Shown here: positions 1 through 8,650 of the stretch, one piece after another
How the letters are laid out: each line of letters begins with the position of its first letter
Position numbering within the stretch: position 1 is the stretch's first letter
Translations under genes and position numbers: made by a program
Assembly: GCF_030684675.1 (NCBI RefSeq)
Contig: NZ_JAUXXZ010000016.1
Span: forward strand, 1-64,000
DNA from: Daejeonella sp.
GTDB taxonomy: Bacteria; Bacteroidota; Bacteroidia; Sphingobacteriales; Sphingobacteriaceae
Direction: 5' to 3'
DNA length: 64,000 bases
Notes under the pieces: model-generated
Told to the model about the DNA's origin: nothing
Databases searched by the model: none
Seen by the model: only the letters and a program-made list of their open reading frames with translations

Positions 1-253
1 AACTAGGAATGACAATAGTTCACCCTGCCTTTTATTAAAACGTTATCCACAATGCTTTTAGTTTTTTAACACCCCCCGGACCCCCCATTTCAACAATAAC
101 AATAGCTAATAAATATTCTTTCATTGACCAAAGGAATGACAAACGTTGTTGTGGGCTGAAGAGATTCCAGCCTTCCTGGAATCGGTTCATTAATAAAATT
201 CGTTGTGAAAAAATACTTGTGGTGAAACTTAAGTATCACCTTGGCTTAATCCG
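1..253. other. Intergenic DNA at the window edge
   Basis: I see no gene here. It contains short C-rich and A-rich runs and the phrase AGGAATGACAA twice (near 4 and 132), a fragment of the dispersed repeat that lies just downstream. The left flank is outside the window, so an upstream gene end or regulatory role cannot be judged. Confidence 0.5.
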
Positions 254-317
254 CTGTCACCCCGGACTCGATCCGGGTCCGGACTTGATCCTTTGTCACC
301 GCGGGCTTGACCCGCGG
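254..317. repeat. Dispersed palindromic intergenic repeat (two hairpins)
   Basis: Two short GC-rich hairpins follow one another: CCCGGACTCGATCCGGG at 261-277 and CCGCGGGCTTGACCCGCGG at 299-317, each introduced by TGTCACC. The 'GGGCTTGACCCGC' core recurs near 54559, and a related 'CCGGATCAAGTCCGGAATGACA' element lies at 38250-38273. This is a commonly dispersed intergenic repeat type; the function is unknown, possibly 3'-end structure for the PspC-like gene transcribed toward it. Confidence 0.7.
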
Positions 318-542
318 TTAAAAATCCCAAACACTACTGGCCCTGATCCTTTTAATATAATGCCTCACATCCAAAACAATGGCTGCAAATACATAAAATA
401 TCAATGGAAAGCCTACGGCCAGAAATGAGGAGTAAATAAAAAATAGTCTGATCTTGGAAATGGATATATTAAATCGCTCCCCAAGATAGGTACATACCCC
501 AAAAGAACGTTTTTCGAAAAATGTAAGAAACTGCTGAAACAT
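318..542 (-). CDS. PspC-domain small membrane protein
   Basis: This 74-residue protein looks like a stand-alone PspC domain (phage shock protein C family). The N-terminus (residues 12-24) has the family's GVCxYLGERF-like pattern, an amphipathic segment preceding one long hydrophobic stretch (about residues 33-58), and a charged C-terminal tail. The family is a membrane-stress-associated inner-membrane module. It starts at ATG one base upstream of the DUF2851 stop region, so the two are probably co-transcribed (gap of one base). The role in this organism is inferred only from the family. Confidence 0.75.
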   Translation of the reverse strand: MFQQFLTFFEKRSFGVCTYLGERFNISISKIRLFFIYSSFLAVGFPLIFYVFAAIVLDVRHYIKRIRASSVWDF

Positions 543-543
543 T

Positions 544-1824
544 TTACTTGCTCAAAAATTTGATTCCAATCCCGCAAGATAAGCATTTCTTTTGATCACA
601 ATATGATTTTTTTAATTGTATAAGTGCCTGACTTATTGCAGAATTACTTGAATTTACTCCAATCTCATTAAACTTTCTGATAATTGCATTTCGTTCGGGA
701 TTGAGGCCTTCAAGCAGCATTAATGCCCTTTCCCTGTGTATTACACTTCCTGTTCTGATACCAAATGCGAACAAAAAAACTGAAACTGTATTAATAAGAA
801 TATTATTTATGGCCTCCTCCCCCAAGGTAACAGCCGAATGTTTGCATTCCTGATCAAAGCGATAATGGGTATTCCAGTACTCATTGAGCTTTAACTTATT
901 AAACATCGCAGTAATGACAGCAATATCCTTTTCATGAATAATTTTTGAGAATAAATGGTTTGAACGGATAATCAGAGCTGCAAACTGTGCGAGCCGGACA
1001 GAGGGGAAATTACGGGGCCTTAATCGCATATATTTCCATAAAAACTTATCCACAGGCTTTAAATCATGCTTTTTAAGCAAAAATTGATATTCCTTTCTGA
1101 GCAATTGCGGATAGGAATCTTTTAGTTTAGTGTCCAGAAAGCCTGACTGTCCGAAGATAAGAGCCTCAATCTGAAATGGACGGTCCTTATATCTTGCAAG
1201 TAAAGACTGCGGCAGGGATCGGGCAAGCATCTCAAAGGGTAAGGCATTAGTTTTAAAACCAAAATTCCGGGCCAGGCTAATATAAAATGCATCATCCCAG
1301 CTGCCTTTTACTTCAATGAGGAGTGCATCAATCATATCGCTTTTTTCCTCAAGACGCTCTATCAAAACCCTTATTAGGCAAGTGTTTATGAAAAATTCCT
1401 CAACCTGTTTTATTTTCCTTTCACAGGGAATCCAGTTCAATCCGGCCATCAGGTCCTCATAATTTTGAGCGATATCTTCAGGGATCAGGTTTCCGATCTC
1501 CAAAACAGTAATCTCTGTCCCATCAGTCCTTAAAATTTCTTGATCATGATAAGCCACCACATGTAGGATCACATTGTCATAGGCTTTGTCGAACTGATGC
1601 TGATGCCGGTACCAATCTGAAGAGCGGATATGAATTTCTACGTTCCCAGCCCATAAAGTACCTCCAATCCGGATTTTTGCATTGGAGAAATCGGGGCCGG
1701 CATGGTGGTTATGCTGTCCGGGACGGATTATATCCAGGCTCTCTCCTGAGGTACTTTTAAGACCTGATACATGGTAAAGCCGGAATTTCCATATAAAATG
1801 CAGTAAATCTTCATTGAGAATCAT
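544..1824 (-). CDS. DUF2851 family protein
   Basis: A 426-residue protein that I recognise as the Bacteroidota DUF2851 family. No function is established to my knowledge. Strongly conserved-looking N-terminal block: GPDF at residues 43-46, VEIH at 62-65, SSDW at 68-71, then histidines at 74 and 76. PD followed 17 residues later by ExH is reminiscent of a PD-(D/E)XK-type nuclease core (inference). The C-terminus carries a small cysteine cluster (CDQKKCLSCG, about residues 410-419) that could bind a metal. No signal peptide, so cytoplasmic. The PspC-like gene follows one base after its stop. Confidence 0.8.
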   Translation of the reverse strand: MILNEDLLHFIWKFRLYHVSGLKSTSGESLDIIRPGQHNHHAGPDFSNAKIRIGGTLWAGNVEIHIRSSDWYRHQHQFDKAYDNVILHVVAYHDQEILRTDGTEITVLEIGNLIPEDIAQNYEDLMAGLNWIPCERKIKQVEEFFINTCLIRVLIERLEEKSDMIDALLIEVKGSWDDAFYISLARNFGFKTNALPFEMLARSLPQSLLARYKDRPFQIEALIFGQSGFLDTKLKDSYPQLLRKEYQFLLKKHDLKPVDKFLWKYMRLRPRNFPSVRLAQFAALIIRSNHLFSKIIHEKDIAVITAMFNKLKLNEYWNTHYRFDQECKHSAVTLGEEAINNILINTVSVFLFAFGIRTGSVIHRERALMLLEGLNPERNAIIRKFNEIGVNSSNSAISQALIQLKKSYCDQKKCLSCGIGIKFLSK

Positions 1825-1924
1825 GAATTAATATGCTGAAAATAATTACGGCAGTAAAAAAATATGATTAAACGGTATTAAGGATTGTTTAAGTGGTTTG
1901 TTAAAGGAATATGTGGCTTGTCCA

Positions 1925-2190
1925 AATTGTCTGGATTAGGATTAGTAGGAATATTAGGATTAGTAGGATTTAGAAAATCATATGAATCACGTGAATCACC
2001 TGAATCACGGTTCAGACAAACATTGCATAATATCTGAATTAGGATTAGTAGGATATTAGGATTTTCTAAGTCATATTATTCATATAAATCACCTGAATCA
2101 CGGTTCAGGCAAACAGCATAATATCTGAATTAGGATTAGTAGGATTTTAGGATGGTAGGATTTTTAGGATTTAGGTATCCTAAAATCCAT
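1925..2190. repeat. Intergenic repeat region: TTAGGAT-rich words and CACGGTTCAGACAAA units
   Basis: The 1825-2228 gap between pyrF and DUF2851 is mostly repetitive. A unit of about 95 bases occurs twice: AATCACCTGAATCACGGTTC, then AG(A/G)CAAA, a CATAATATCTG stretch and GAATTAGGATTAGTAGGAT (first near 1992-2060, second near 2089-2150). In between are degenerate runs of TTAGGAT/TTAGTAGGAT. The same AATCACGGTTCAGACAAA phrase occurs at 5781-5798, after pssA. I see no gene in this gap. Confidence 0.8.
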
Positions 2191-2228
2191 GAATCATTAA
2201 ATCCTAACTCTGGGTGGCATATTCCCTA

Positions 2229-3056
2229 TTAAAACCCAATACCCTCCAGCAATAGTTCCATTTCAGATTGAAGTTTCTTCGCTTCTTCCCTTGCCCGCTC
2301 TGCGAAATCCTCACTTGATGAGGCATAGATTATTGATCGCGAGGAATTTACAAGCAAACCACAGCTTTTGGATAAGCCGTATTTACAAACTTCCTGTAAG
2401 CTCCCACCCTGTGCTCCTACTCCGGGAACGAGAAGAAAGTGATCAGGTGCATATTTACGGATATTCAGGAACTCTTCTCCGCGGGTCGCACCAACTACAT
2501 ACATCAGGCGGTCGTTTCCTGCCCAGGTATTTGCCCTTTGAATCACATTTTCAAACAAACGACCGGTTCCAGTTTCAATAAACTGAAAGTCCTTCCCTCC
2601 TTCATTGGATGTTAATGCCAATAAAATGACCCATTTATCCTGAAATGCGAGAAATGGTTTCACCGAATCACTTCCCATATAGGGGGCAATGGTGATTGCA
2701 TCAAAATTCATCCCTGAAGAGGCTGGATCAAAAAAGGCTTTGGCATACATGGATGAGGTGTTTCCAATATCGCCACGTTTGGCATCTATGATCCCAAGAC
2801 AGGAAGAAGGTATATGTTTAGAAGTCTCGATTAAACTTTTCCAGCCAGCAATTCCCCGACTTTCGTAGAATGCACTGTTTGGCTTGTAGGCTACACAAAG
2901 ATCATGAGTGGCTTCAATGATCCTCTTATTAAATTCAAGAACAGGATCTTCAAAATCCAGTAAAAACTTTGGAATGAGTGTTATATCGGTATCCAGACCA
3001 ACACAAAGGAAGGATTTCTTGATTTTTATCTGCTCAATTAACTGTTCTCTGTTCAT
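2229..3056 (-). CDS. pyrF: Orotidine 5'-phosphate decarboxylase
   Basis: Decarboxylates OMP to UMP, the last step of de novo pyrimidine synthesis. The product has the longer 'type 2' OMPDC form (275 residues). FLCVGLDTD sits near the N-terminus, the catalytic DAKRGDIG signature is near residue 90, and the phosphate-binding VPGVGAQGG lies at about residue 210. I chose the ATG at 3056 (MNREQL) rather than an in-frame TTG at 3068, because family members begin at this point. It is transcribed alone, divergently from rho across a 241-base gap, with a repeat-rich region downstream. Confidence 0.95.
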   Translation of the reverse strand: MNREQLIEQIKIKKSFLCVGLDTDITLIPKFLLDFEDPVLEFNKRIIEATHDLCVAYKPNSAFYESRGIAGWKSLIETSKHIPSSCLGIIDAKRGDIGNTSSMYAKAFFDPASSGMNFDAITIAPYMGSDSVKPFLAFQDKWVILLALTSNEGGKDFQFIETGTGRLFENVIQRANTWAGNDRLMYVVGATRGEEFLNIRKYAPDHFLLVPGVGAQGGSLQEVCKYGLSKSCGLLVNSSRSIIYASSSEDFAERAREEAKKLQSEMELLLEGIGF

Positions 3057-3222
3057 TATTTCCTGCAATATTGGAGCGAAAATAATTAAAGATGAGCGCA
3101 GGGCATTAAAAAAATAAATAAAGTTTTGTTTTATTTGATATTATTGCATAGAATTGTGTCATAATCTCAATTTATCCCTGAATTCAGGAAATCACAAAAA
3201 TTCTCTCAAAGCATTTCTTTTG

Positions 3223-3234
3223 CAAGAATTCTTG
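3223..3234. promoter_or_regulatory. 12-bp perfect palindrome upstream of rho
   Basis: CAAGAATTCTTG is a perfect dyad 64 bases before the rho start, in the divergent pyrF-rho gap. It could be a protein-binding site or part of a leader structure. Nothing in the sequence identifies the binder, and a 12-base palindrome can arise by chance. Confidence 0.3.
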
Positions 3235-3297
3235 TGTCGTCGATTTCCAGGATAGATGTTTTGAACTAAAATCCCAAAAACATATAAACCAAATTTA

Positions 3298-4896
3298 ATG
3301 CTGGATAGTAATAAATTGAACGATAAGCTCGTTTCTGAGCTACGTGAAATTGCTCAAACCTTAGGTGTACAGGATACTGATACCCTACGCAAGCAGGATC
3401 TGATATCCAAGATTCTTGAATTTGCAGAAACCTCCCCTGCGACCGAAAATAATGAAGCAGTAACCGAGAGTGTTGATGCAGCTGAATCTTCTGATTCGGG
3501 TGCAAGACCACGGAAACGTCTTCGCAGCACTAAACCTGTTGCTGAAAGCAAACAACATAAGGAAGTCCCGCTGGATAATACCCGCACATTTGATTTTCCT
3601 GAAGATGATGATATCCCGGCAATTGATCCTGTTCAGAATGTAAGTGATTCTGAAAGTCCTATGGATACAGTACAGGAAAGTAAGGATGTAAAACCAGCAG
3701 AACAGGCAGAGCCAAGAAAATTTGAACGCAGGCAAAATCAAAACCCAAGAACTCAGGATGCTCCTGTAATCAATATGGATTTTGATAATGTTATTGTCAA
3801 TGAGGGAATTTTGGAAATCATGCCAGATGGTTATGGTTTTTTAAGATCATCTGATTATAATTATCTTTCATCACCTGATGATATTTATGTTTCTCAATCA
3901 CAAATAAAGCTTTTCGGACTTAAGACTGGGGATACCGTAAGAGGCAGCATCCGTCCGCCGAAAGAAGGTGAAAAATATTTTCCTTTAGTAAGAGTTGAGG
4001 CAATCAATGGCCGTATTCCGGCAGAGGTACGCGATAGAGTACCGTTTGATTACCTTACACCATTATTTCCAACTGAAAAACTAAACCTTTTTGTAGATAC
4101 TGCAAATCACTCTACACGCATCATTGATTTGTTTACCCCTATTGGTAAAGGACAACGTGGATTGATCGTGGCACAGCCCAAAACAGGTAAAACAATGCTT
4201 CTTAAGGATGTGGCGAATGCCATTGCTAAAAACCATCCTGAGGTTTATCTGATCATTTTGCTGATTGACGAGCGTCCGGAAGAGGTTACAGATATGGCCA
4301 GAAGCGTACGTGCTGAGGTAGTTTCTTCTACCTTCGACGAACCTGCAGAACGCCATGTTAAGATCGCCAACATTGTGCTCGAAAAAGCTAAGCGTATGGT
4401 CGAATGCGGACATGATGTGGTTATTCTTCTCGATTCCATTACCCGTCTGGCAAGAGCATACAATACTGTAGCACCTGCTTCAGGTAAAATATTATCCGGG
4501 GGTGTGGATGCAAATGCATTACATAAACCTAAACGCTTTTTCGGTGCGGCCAGAAACATCGAAGATGGCGGTTCATTAACTATCCTTGCGACGGCTCTTA
4601 CCGAGACCGGTTCTAAAATGGATGAAGTGATCTTTGAAGAATTTAAGGGAACAGGTAACATGGAACTTCAGTTAGACAGGAAACTTTCTAACAAGCGTAT
4701 TTTCCCTGCGATCGACCTTACCGCCTCAAGTACGCGTCGTGATGATTTGCTGCTTGATAAGGATACATTGCAAAGGATCTGGATCTTGCGTAATCACCTG
4801 GCTGACATGAATTCTCAGGAATCGATGGAGTTTTTACAATCACAAATGCGTGGTACAAAAACAAATGAGGAATTCCTGATATCAATGAACTCCTGA
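3298..4896 (+). CDS. rho: Transcription termination factor Rho
   Basis: Hexameric RNA-dependent ATPase that terminates transcription. Layout: Rho N-terminal helical domain (residues 1-45), a highly acidic/polar insert (about 45-160), cold-shock-like RNA-binding domain (about 165-235, with PDGYGFLRS), then the ATPase core with Walker A QPKTGKT (293-299), [12 protein letters not shown] (321-332) and Walker [17 protein letters not shown]. At 532 residues it is about 110 longer than E. coli Rho, and the excess is all in the low-complexity insert, as in many Bacteroidota and Actinobacteria. Followed after 76 bases by pssA on the same strand. Confidence 0.97.
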   Translation: MLDSNKLNDKLVSELREIAQTLGVQDTDTLRKQDLISKILEFAETSPATENNEAVTESVDAAESSDSGARPRKRLRSTKPVAESKQHKEVPLDNTRTFDFPEDDDIPAIDPVQNVSDSESPMDTVQESKDVKPAEQAEPRKFERRQNQNPRTQDAPVINMDFDNVIVNEGILEIMPDGYGFLRSSDYNYLSSPDDIYVSQSQIKLFGLKTGDTVRGSIRPPKEGEKYFPLVRVEAINGRIPAEVRDRVPFDYLTPLFPTEKLNLFVDTANHSTRIIDLFTPIGKGQRGLIVAQPKTGKTMLLKDVANAIAKNHPEVYLIILLIDERPEEVTDMARSVRAEVVSSTFDEPAERHVKIANIVLEKAKRMVECGHDVVILLDSITRLARAYNTVAPASGKILSGGVDANALHKPKRFFGAARNIEDGGSLTILATALTETGSKMDEVIFEEFKGTGNMELQLDRKLSNKRIFPAIDLTASSTRRDDLLLDKDTLQRIWILRNHLADMNSQESMEFLQSQMRGTKTNEEFLISMNS

Positions 4897-4972
4897 TCTG
4901 AAAAACTCATCGTTCAATTGACTGATTAAAAGCAGCGGGTATTTATTAGTTTAGAGCCAACCTTAATTTCAG

Positions 4973-5689
4973 ATGAAGAAGCACATCCCTAATTCTGTAA
5001 CCTGCCTGAACCTGTTCAGCGGCTGTCTTGGGATTGTTTTTGCCTTTCAGGGAAATCTGATCTGGGCGTCTTATGCGATAGTAATTGCAGCAGTGTTTGA
5101 TTTTTTTGATGGGATGCTGGCTAGGTTGTTAAAAGCCTATTCAGATATCGGTAAGGAATTGGATTCACTGGCAGATATGGTAAGTTTTGGGGTTTTACCC
5201 TCAGTAATTGTCTACCAACTCTTTGCCCTTTCTCCGCAAATAGATTTTGGAGCTTCATGGCTGAGCTTTTCGGTATTTATAATCGCTGTATTTTCGGCCT
5301 TAAGACTCGCCAAGTTTAATATAGACACCAGGCAATCCGAGAATTTTATAGGCCTTCCTACTCCTGCGAATGCACTTTTAATCGCCTCATTTCCATTAAT
5401 TATTGGTGATAGCAGTACTTATTTTGCCGATTTTATCCTGAATCAATGGTTTCTGGCGATATTCAGCTTGGTCATGAGCTTGCTGCTGGTAGCAGAGGTT
5501 CCATTAATTTCACTGAAATTTAAATCATTAAAGTTTAAGGAGAATCTGCTTCGCTATATTCTGATCATTTCATCTGTGCTCCTATTATTGTTCTTAAAAT
5601 TTGAAGCAGTTCCGGTTATTATTATAATTTATTTTCTGGTATCTCTGGTTCAGTTCAGAACAGGAGACAAAGATCTATTGAGGAAATAA
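4973..5689 (+). CDS. pssA: CDP-diacylglycerol--serine O-phosphatidyltransferase
   Basis: Integral membrane enzyme that makes phosphatidylserine, the precursor of phosphatidylethanolamine. The complete CDP-alcohol phosphotransferase signature is visible: D46-G47-x2-A50-R51-x8-G60-x3-D64-x3-D68. The rest is a series of hydrophobic segments, about seven to eight. 238 residues is the usual length for the Gram-positive-like/Bacteroidota class. Convergent with the Hpt gene; a repeat element fills the gap. Confidence 0.93.
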   Translation: MKKHIPNSVTCLNLFSGCLGIVFAFQGNLIWASYAIVIAAVFDFFDGMLARLLKAYSDIGKELDSLADMVSFGVLPSVIVYQLFALSPQIDFGASWLSFSVFIIAVFSALRLAKFNIDTRQSENFIGLPTPANALLIASFPLIIGDSSTYFADFILNQWFLAIFSLVMSLLLVAEVPLISLKFKSLKFKENLLRYILIISSVLLLLFLKFEAVPVIIIIYFLVSLVQFRTGDKDLLRK

Positions 5690-5702
5690 ACAGTATTAAA
5701 GC

Positions 5703-5798
5703 TATTTGTCTGAATTATGATTTTTAGGATTTTAGGATTAATATGATTCAGACAATCATATTAATCAAATAAATCATCTAAATCACGGTTCAGACAAA
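5703..5798. repeat. Dispersed repeat with TTGTCTGAA/TTCAGACAA ends
   Basis: Between convergent pssA and the Hpt gene: TTTGTCTGAATTATGATTTT on the left and AATCACGGTTCAGACAAA (5781-5798) on the right, with TTTTAGGATTTTAGGATTAA and a second ATTCAGACAA inside. The outer ends are inverted copies (TTGTCTGAA/TTCAGACAA). The same right end is found at 2003-2020 and, with one change, at 2095-2112; a left-end-like TTGTCTGAAC occurs at 41880-41889. It may act as a 3' structure for both genes (inference). Confidence 0.75.
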
Positions 5799-5826
5799 AT
5801 TGGCATACTGTATAGCGGATATAGAT

Positions 5827-6195
5827 TTAAGAAGGATTCTGTAAACTGGCTTTCACCTCAGCTAATTGTTTGTATAGCTGTACAGACATTTCCTTAAGTA
5901 TTTGAAAAGACGGGGATATAGTTTCCAGATTTATTAAATTTCGGGCATTCTGCTCAATTTCGGCCATACTCTCTCTGGCAGAGTCGACACCCATAAAAGC
6001 CAGGGTTGGCTTAATTTTATGTGCGATATCGGCTACTTTTGACCAGTTTTCTTCAATAATAAACTGCTCAAGCTGTTCAAAATAAGCAGGGGTTTGATCA
6101 AGAAACAGATCAATCATATCAATCATAAATTCATCGCTGCCACTTGCAACATCTTTCAGGTATGTTAAATCTACCTTGAAACCAGCATTATCCAT
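5827..6195 (-). CDS. Hpt-domain phosphotransfer protein
   Basis: A 122-residue stand-alone histidine phosphotransfer protein. The phosphorylatable histidine is H59 in AHKIKPTLAFMG, the characteristic Hpt motif (HxxKP). The rest is predicted as a helical bundle. Such proteins relay phosphate between hybrid histidine kinases and response regulators; no kinase or regulator lies next to it, so its partners are unknown. 28 bases separate it from folK upstream on the same strand. Confidence 0.88.
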   Translation of the reverse strand: MDNAGFKVDLTYLKDVASGSDEFMIDMIDLFLDQTPAYFEQLEQFIIEENWSKVADIAHKIKPTLAFMGVDSARESMAEIEQNARNLINLETISPSFQILKEMSVQLYKQLAEVKASLQNPS

Positions 6196-6223
6196 CTTTA
6201 ATCTTTAATTTGAAAACAATTTT

Positions 6224-6706
6224 CTAAGATAGCCTTTTTACAAATAAATCATCAGACAATTCAAGCAGCAATTCCTGAATATTTTTTTTCAAGACCGGAT
6301 GAATGAATTCGGGAGCAATTTCACACAATGGCATTAGGCAAAATCTTCTGAAGGCCAGGTAAGGATGAGGAATACTTAGTTCAGGTTCATTAATTATCTG
6401 ATCTTCGTAAAGTAAAATATCAATATCAATGATCCTGGAACCCCATTTTTCCACACGCTTACGACCCAAATCGGCCTCAATACTCAAGATTCCGGACAAC
6501 AAATCCTGCGGTTTCAGAATCGTTTTAAGTTCAATAACCTGATTTAAAAAATCAGGCTGATCATGCTTCCCCCATGAGGCTGTCTGGTAGATGGATGAGC
6601 GCTGACCAATACTTCCGAGCTTTGCTTCTATCTCAGAAATAGCGGATGCGATGTATTTTCTCCTGTTACCAAGATTACTTCCAAGTAATAAATAGGTGAT
6701 ATACAT
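6224..6706 (-). CDS. folK: 2-amino-4-hydroxy-6-hydroxymethyldihydropteridine pyrophosphokinase
   Basis: HPPK, folate pathway: transfers pyrophosphate from ATP to hydroxymethyldihydropterin. The N-terminal GSNLGNR (residues 9-15) and RIIDIDILLY (91-100, Mg-binding D94 and D96) are family signatures; 160 residues is the normal length. Divergent from sppA (87-base gap), co-directional with the Hpt gene. Other folate-cycle genes of the window (thyA, folA) are 24 kb away. Confidence 0.95.
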   Translation of the reverse strand: MYITYLLLGSNLGNRRKYIASAISEIEAKLGSIGQRSSIYQTASWGKHDQPDFLNQVIELKTILKPQDLLSGILSIEADLGRKRVEKWGSRIIDIDILLYEDQIINEPELSIPHPYLAFRRFCLMPLCEIAPEFIHPVLKKNIQELLLELSDDLFVKRLS

Positions 6707-6793
6707 CTAATTAAGTAATTCCATGTAACAAATAGCCAAATACTGAATCTGTAAATTAGTATACTTGCATAGATAATATATTTGTTTCTGAAT

Positions 6794-8563
6794 ATGAAAG
6801 AGTTTTTCAAATTTGTTTTCGCTTCAATGGTAGGTTTTATCCTGTCGTTTTTCCTTGTTTTCATACTTTTGATTGCCTTGATTGTTGGGATGGTTTCCTC
6901 AGCAGGAAGTGATGGTAAAGTGATTCCAACATCCAACAGTATCATGCATATCAGTCTGGATTACTCAATCAAAGAGCGAACGGATAAGAATCCATTTTCT
7001 GAATTCAGTTTCATGGGTTTTGACAATAAAAAAACTCTCGGACTTAACGAAATTCTTTTAAGTCTGGAAGAGGCCAAGAATGATGATCATATTGAAGGCA
7101 TCTATCTTGATGTTTCATCCTTAGCTGCAGGTTTTGCAACAATTGAAGAGATCAGAAATGCGTTGATCGATTTCAAAAAGAGCGGAAAGTTCATTTTGGC
7201 TTATAGTGAAGTTTATACTCAGGGGGCTTATTACCTGGCCTCTGTAGCAGATAAAGTATACCTCAATCCTGAAGGAATGATCGATTTCAGGGGATTGAGC
7301 TCAGAGCTGATGTTTTTTAAGGGTTCACTTGAGAAGCTTGAAATTGAAGCACAGATTATAAAAGTTGGAACCTATAAAAGTGCTGTTGAGCCATTTATTC
7401 TGGATAAGATGAGTGAGCCAAACCGTCTGCAGGTAAATTCTTTCCTTGGATCTATGTATGACCATTTCCTTACAGAAATATCAAAAAGTAGAAAAATTCC
7501 GAAAAGCACACTTTTCTCTCTCGCAGACAGTGCTAAAGTCAGAAATCCAAAAGACGCCCTGGTTTACAAGATGATCGATGGCCTTAAGTATAAAGATGAG
7601 GTACTTGATGAGTTAAAATCCCGTACTGGAACAGACAAGAAAAAAGACCTCAAATCGGTAAGTATTGAAGAATACGCTCCAGCTCCGAATGAAAAGAAAG
7701 CATCCTCATCGGATCGTATTGCCCTTATTTATGCTAATGGTAATATCATCAGTGGTGAAGGTAATGATGAATCAATTGGCTCAGAAAGAATTTCAAGGGC
7801 CATCCGGAAAGCACGGACGGATACTAAGGTTAAAGCTATTGTCCTCAGGGTAAACTCTCCGGGTGGCAGTGCCCTGGCATCAGATGTCATTTGGCGAGAA
7901 ATGGTTCTGGCAAAGAAATCTAAACCGGTAATCGTTTCTATGGGTGATGTAGCAGCCTCAGGAGGCTATTATATTGCCTGTGCAGCAGATTCAATTTTTG
8001 CACAGCCCAATACAATTACTGGCTCCATTGGAGTTTTTGGTATCATTCCCAATATGCAGAATTTCTTTAAAAACAAGCTTGGAATCACTTTTGACGGAGT
8101 TAAAACCGGCAAATTTGCAGATCTGGGTACAGTGAGCCGCCCCTTGACAGATGCTGAGAGAATGATCATTCAGCAGGAAGTAAATAAAGTCTACAGTACT
8201 TTTACACAAAAGGTGGCTGATGGGCGTAAAAAATCTCAGGCTTATATCGACAGTATCGGCCAGGGAAGAGTATGGAGTGGTACTGAAGCCTTACAGAACG
8301 GCCTGGTTGACAGATTAGGGAATATTGATGATGCTATAGCTTCTGCAGCAAAAAAAGCCAAGATAACTGATTATAAACTTGTAAGTTATCCTGATCAGGT
8401 TGATCCTCTTAAATCACTGTTTGAACATACCGGCGATAAAGTAAAAACCTATTTTATGAAACAGGAATTAGGTGATCAGTTTATTTATTATGAGCAAATG
8501 AAGTCAGCAATTAATCTTTCTGGTATCCAGGCTCGTATGCCATACAATATTCAGGTGAAATAA
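6794..8563 (+). CDS. sppA: Signal peptide peptidase SppA (67K type)
   Basis: Membrane-anchored serine protease that clears cleaved signal peptides. One N-terminal transmembrane helix (about residues 5-35), then two tandem ClpP-like domains. The catalytic lysine is in the first domain (K195 in GTYKSAVEPF) and the serine in the second (S389 in DVAASGGYY), the arrangement of the long E. coli-type enzyme. Start chosen at ATG 6794 (MKEFFKF); a TTG four codons earlier is in frame but adds nothing. A strong hairpin terminator follows. Confidence 0.94.
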   Translation: MKEFFKFVFASMVGFILSFFLVFILLIALIVGMVSSAGSDGKVIPTSNSIMHISLDYSIKERTDKNPFSEFSFMGFDNKKTLGLNEILLSLEEAKNDDHIEGIYLDVSSLAAGFATIEEIRNALIDFKKSGKFILAYSEVYTQGAYYLASVADKVYLNPEGMIDFRGLSSELMFFKGSLEKLEIEAQIIKVGTYKSAVEPFILDKMSEPNRLQVNSFLGSMYDHFLTEISKSRKIPKSTLFSLADSAKVRNPKDALVYKMIDGLKYKDEVLDELKSRTGTDKKKDLKSVSIEEYAPAPNEKKASSSDRIALIYANGNIISGEGNDESIGSERISRAIRKARTDTKVKAIVLRVNSPGGSALASDVIWREMVLAKKSKPVIVSMGDVAASGGYYIACAADSIFAQPNTITGSIGVFGIIPNMQNFFKNKLGITFDGVKTGKFADLGTVSRPLTDAERMIIQQEVNKVYSTFTQKVADGRKKSQAYIDSIGQGRVWSGTEALQNGLVDRLGNIDDAIASAAKKAKITDYKLVSYPDQVDPLKSLFEHTGDKVKTYFMKQELGDQFIYYEQMKSAINLSGIQARMPYNIQVK

Positions 8564-8600
8564 TTCAATTAAAGAACAAATTCTCCTTAAAAAATAATCA

Positions 8601-8637
8601 AACCCTTCCCTTTTCAGGGAAGGGTTGTTTATTTTTG
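8601..8637 (+). terminator. Rho-independent terminator after sppA
   Basis: A 10-bp perfect stem, AACCCTTCCC (8601-8610) with GGGAAGGGTT (8617-8626), loop TTTTCA, followed by GTTTATTTTTG. The T-rich tail doubles as the polX -7 box. Confidence 0.85.
8630..8637 (+). promoter_or_regulatory. Candidate -7 box for polX
   Basis: TATTTTTG matches the Bacteroidota -7 consensus TAnnTTTG, 13 bases before the polX ATG. No well-spaced TTG (-33) is visible. It overlaps the T-tract of the sppA terminator. Confidence 0.45.
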
Positions 8638-8650
8638 AGCTTTTAGCTTT

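Noticed and set aside
219-428. 69-codon plus-strand ORF (HPGLDPGP-type peptide)
   Set aside because: It is a translation of the dispersed hairpin repeat and overlaps the PspC-like gene on the other strand. Such peptides are well-known spurious annotations.
2291-2581. 96-codon ORF opposite pyrF
   Set aside because: Antisense shadow of a clearly conserved enzyme, with no recognisable domain.
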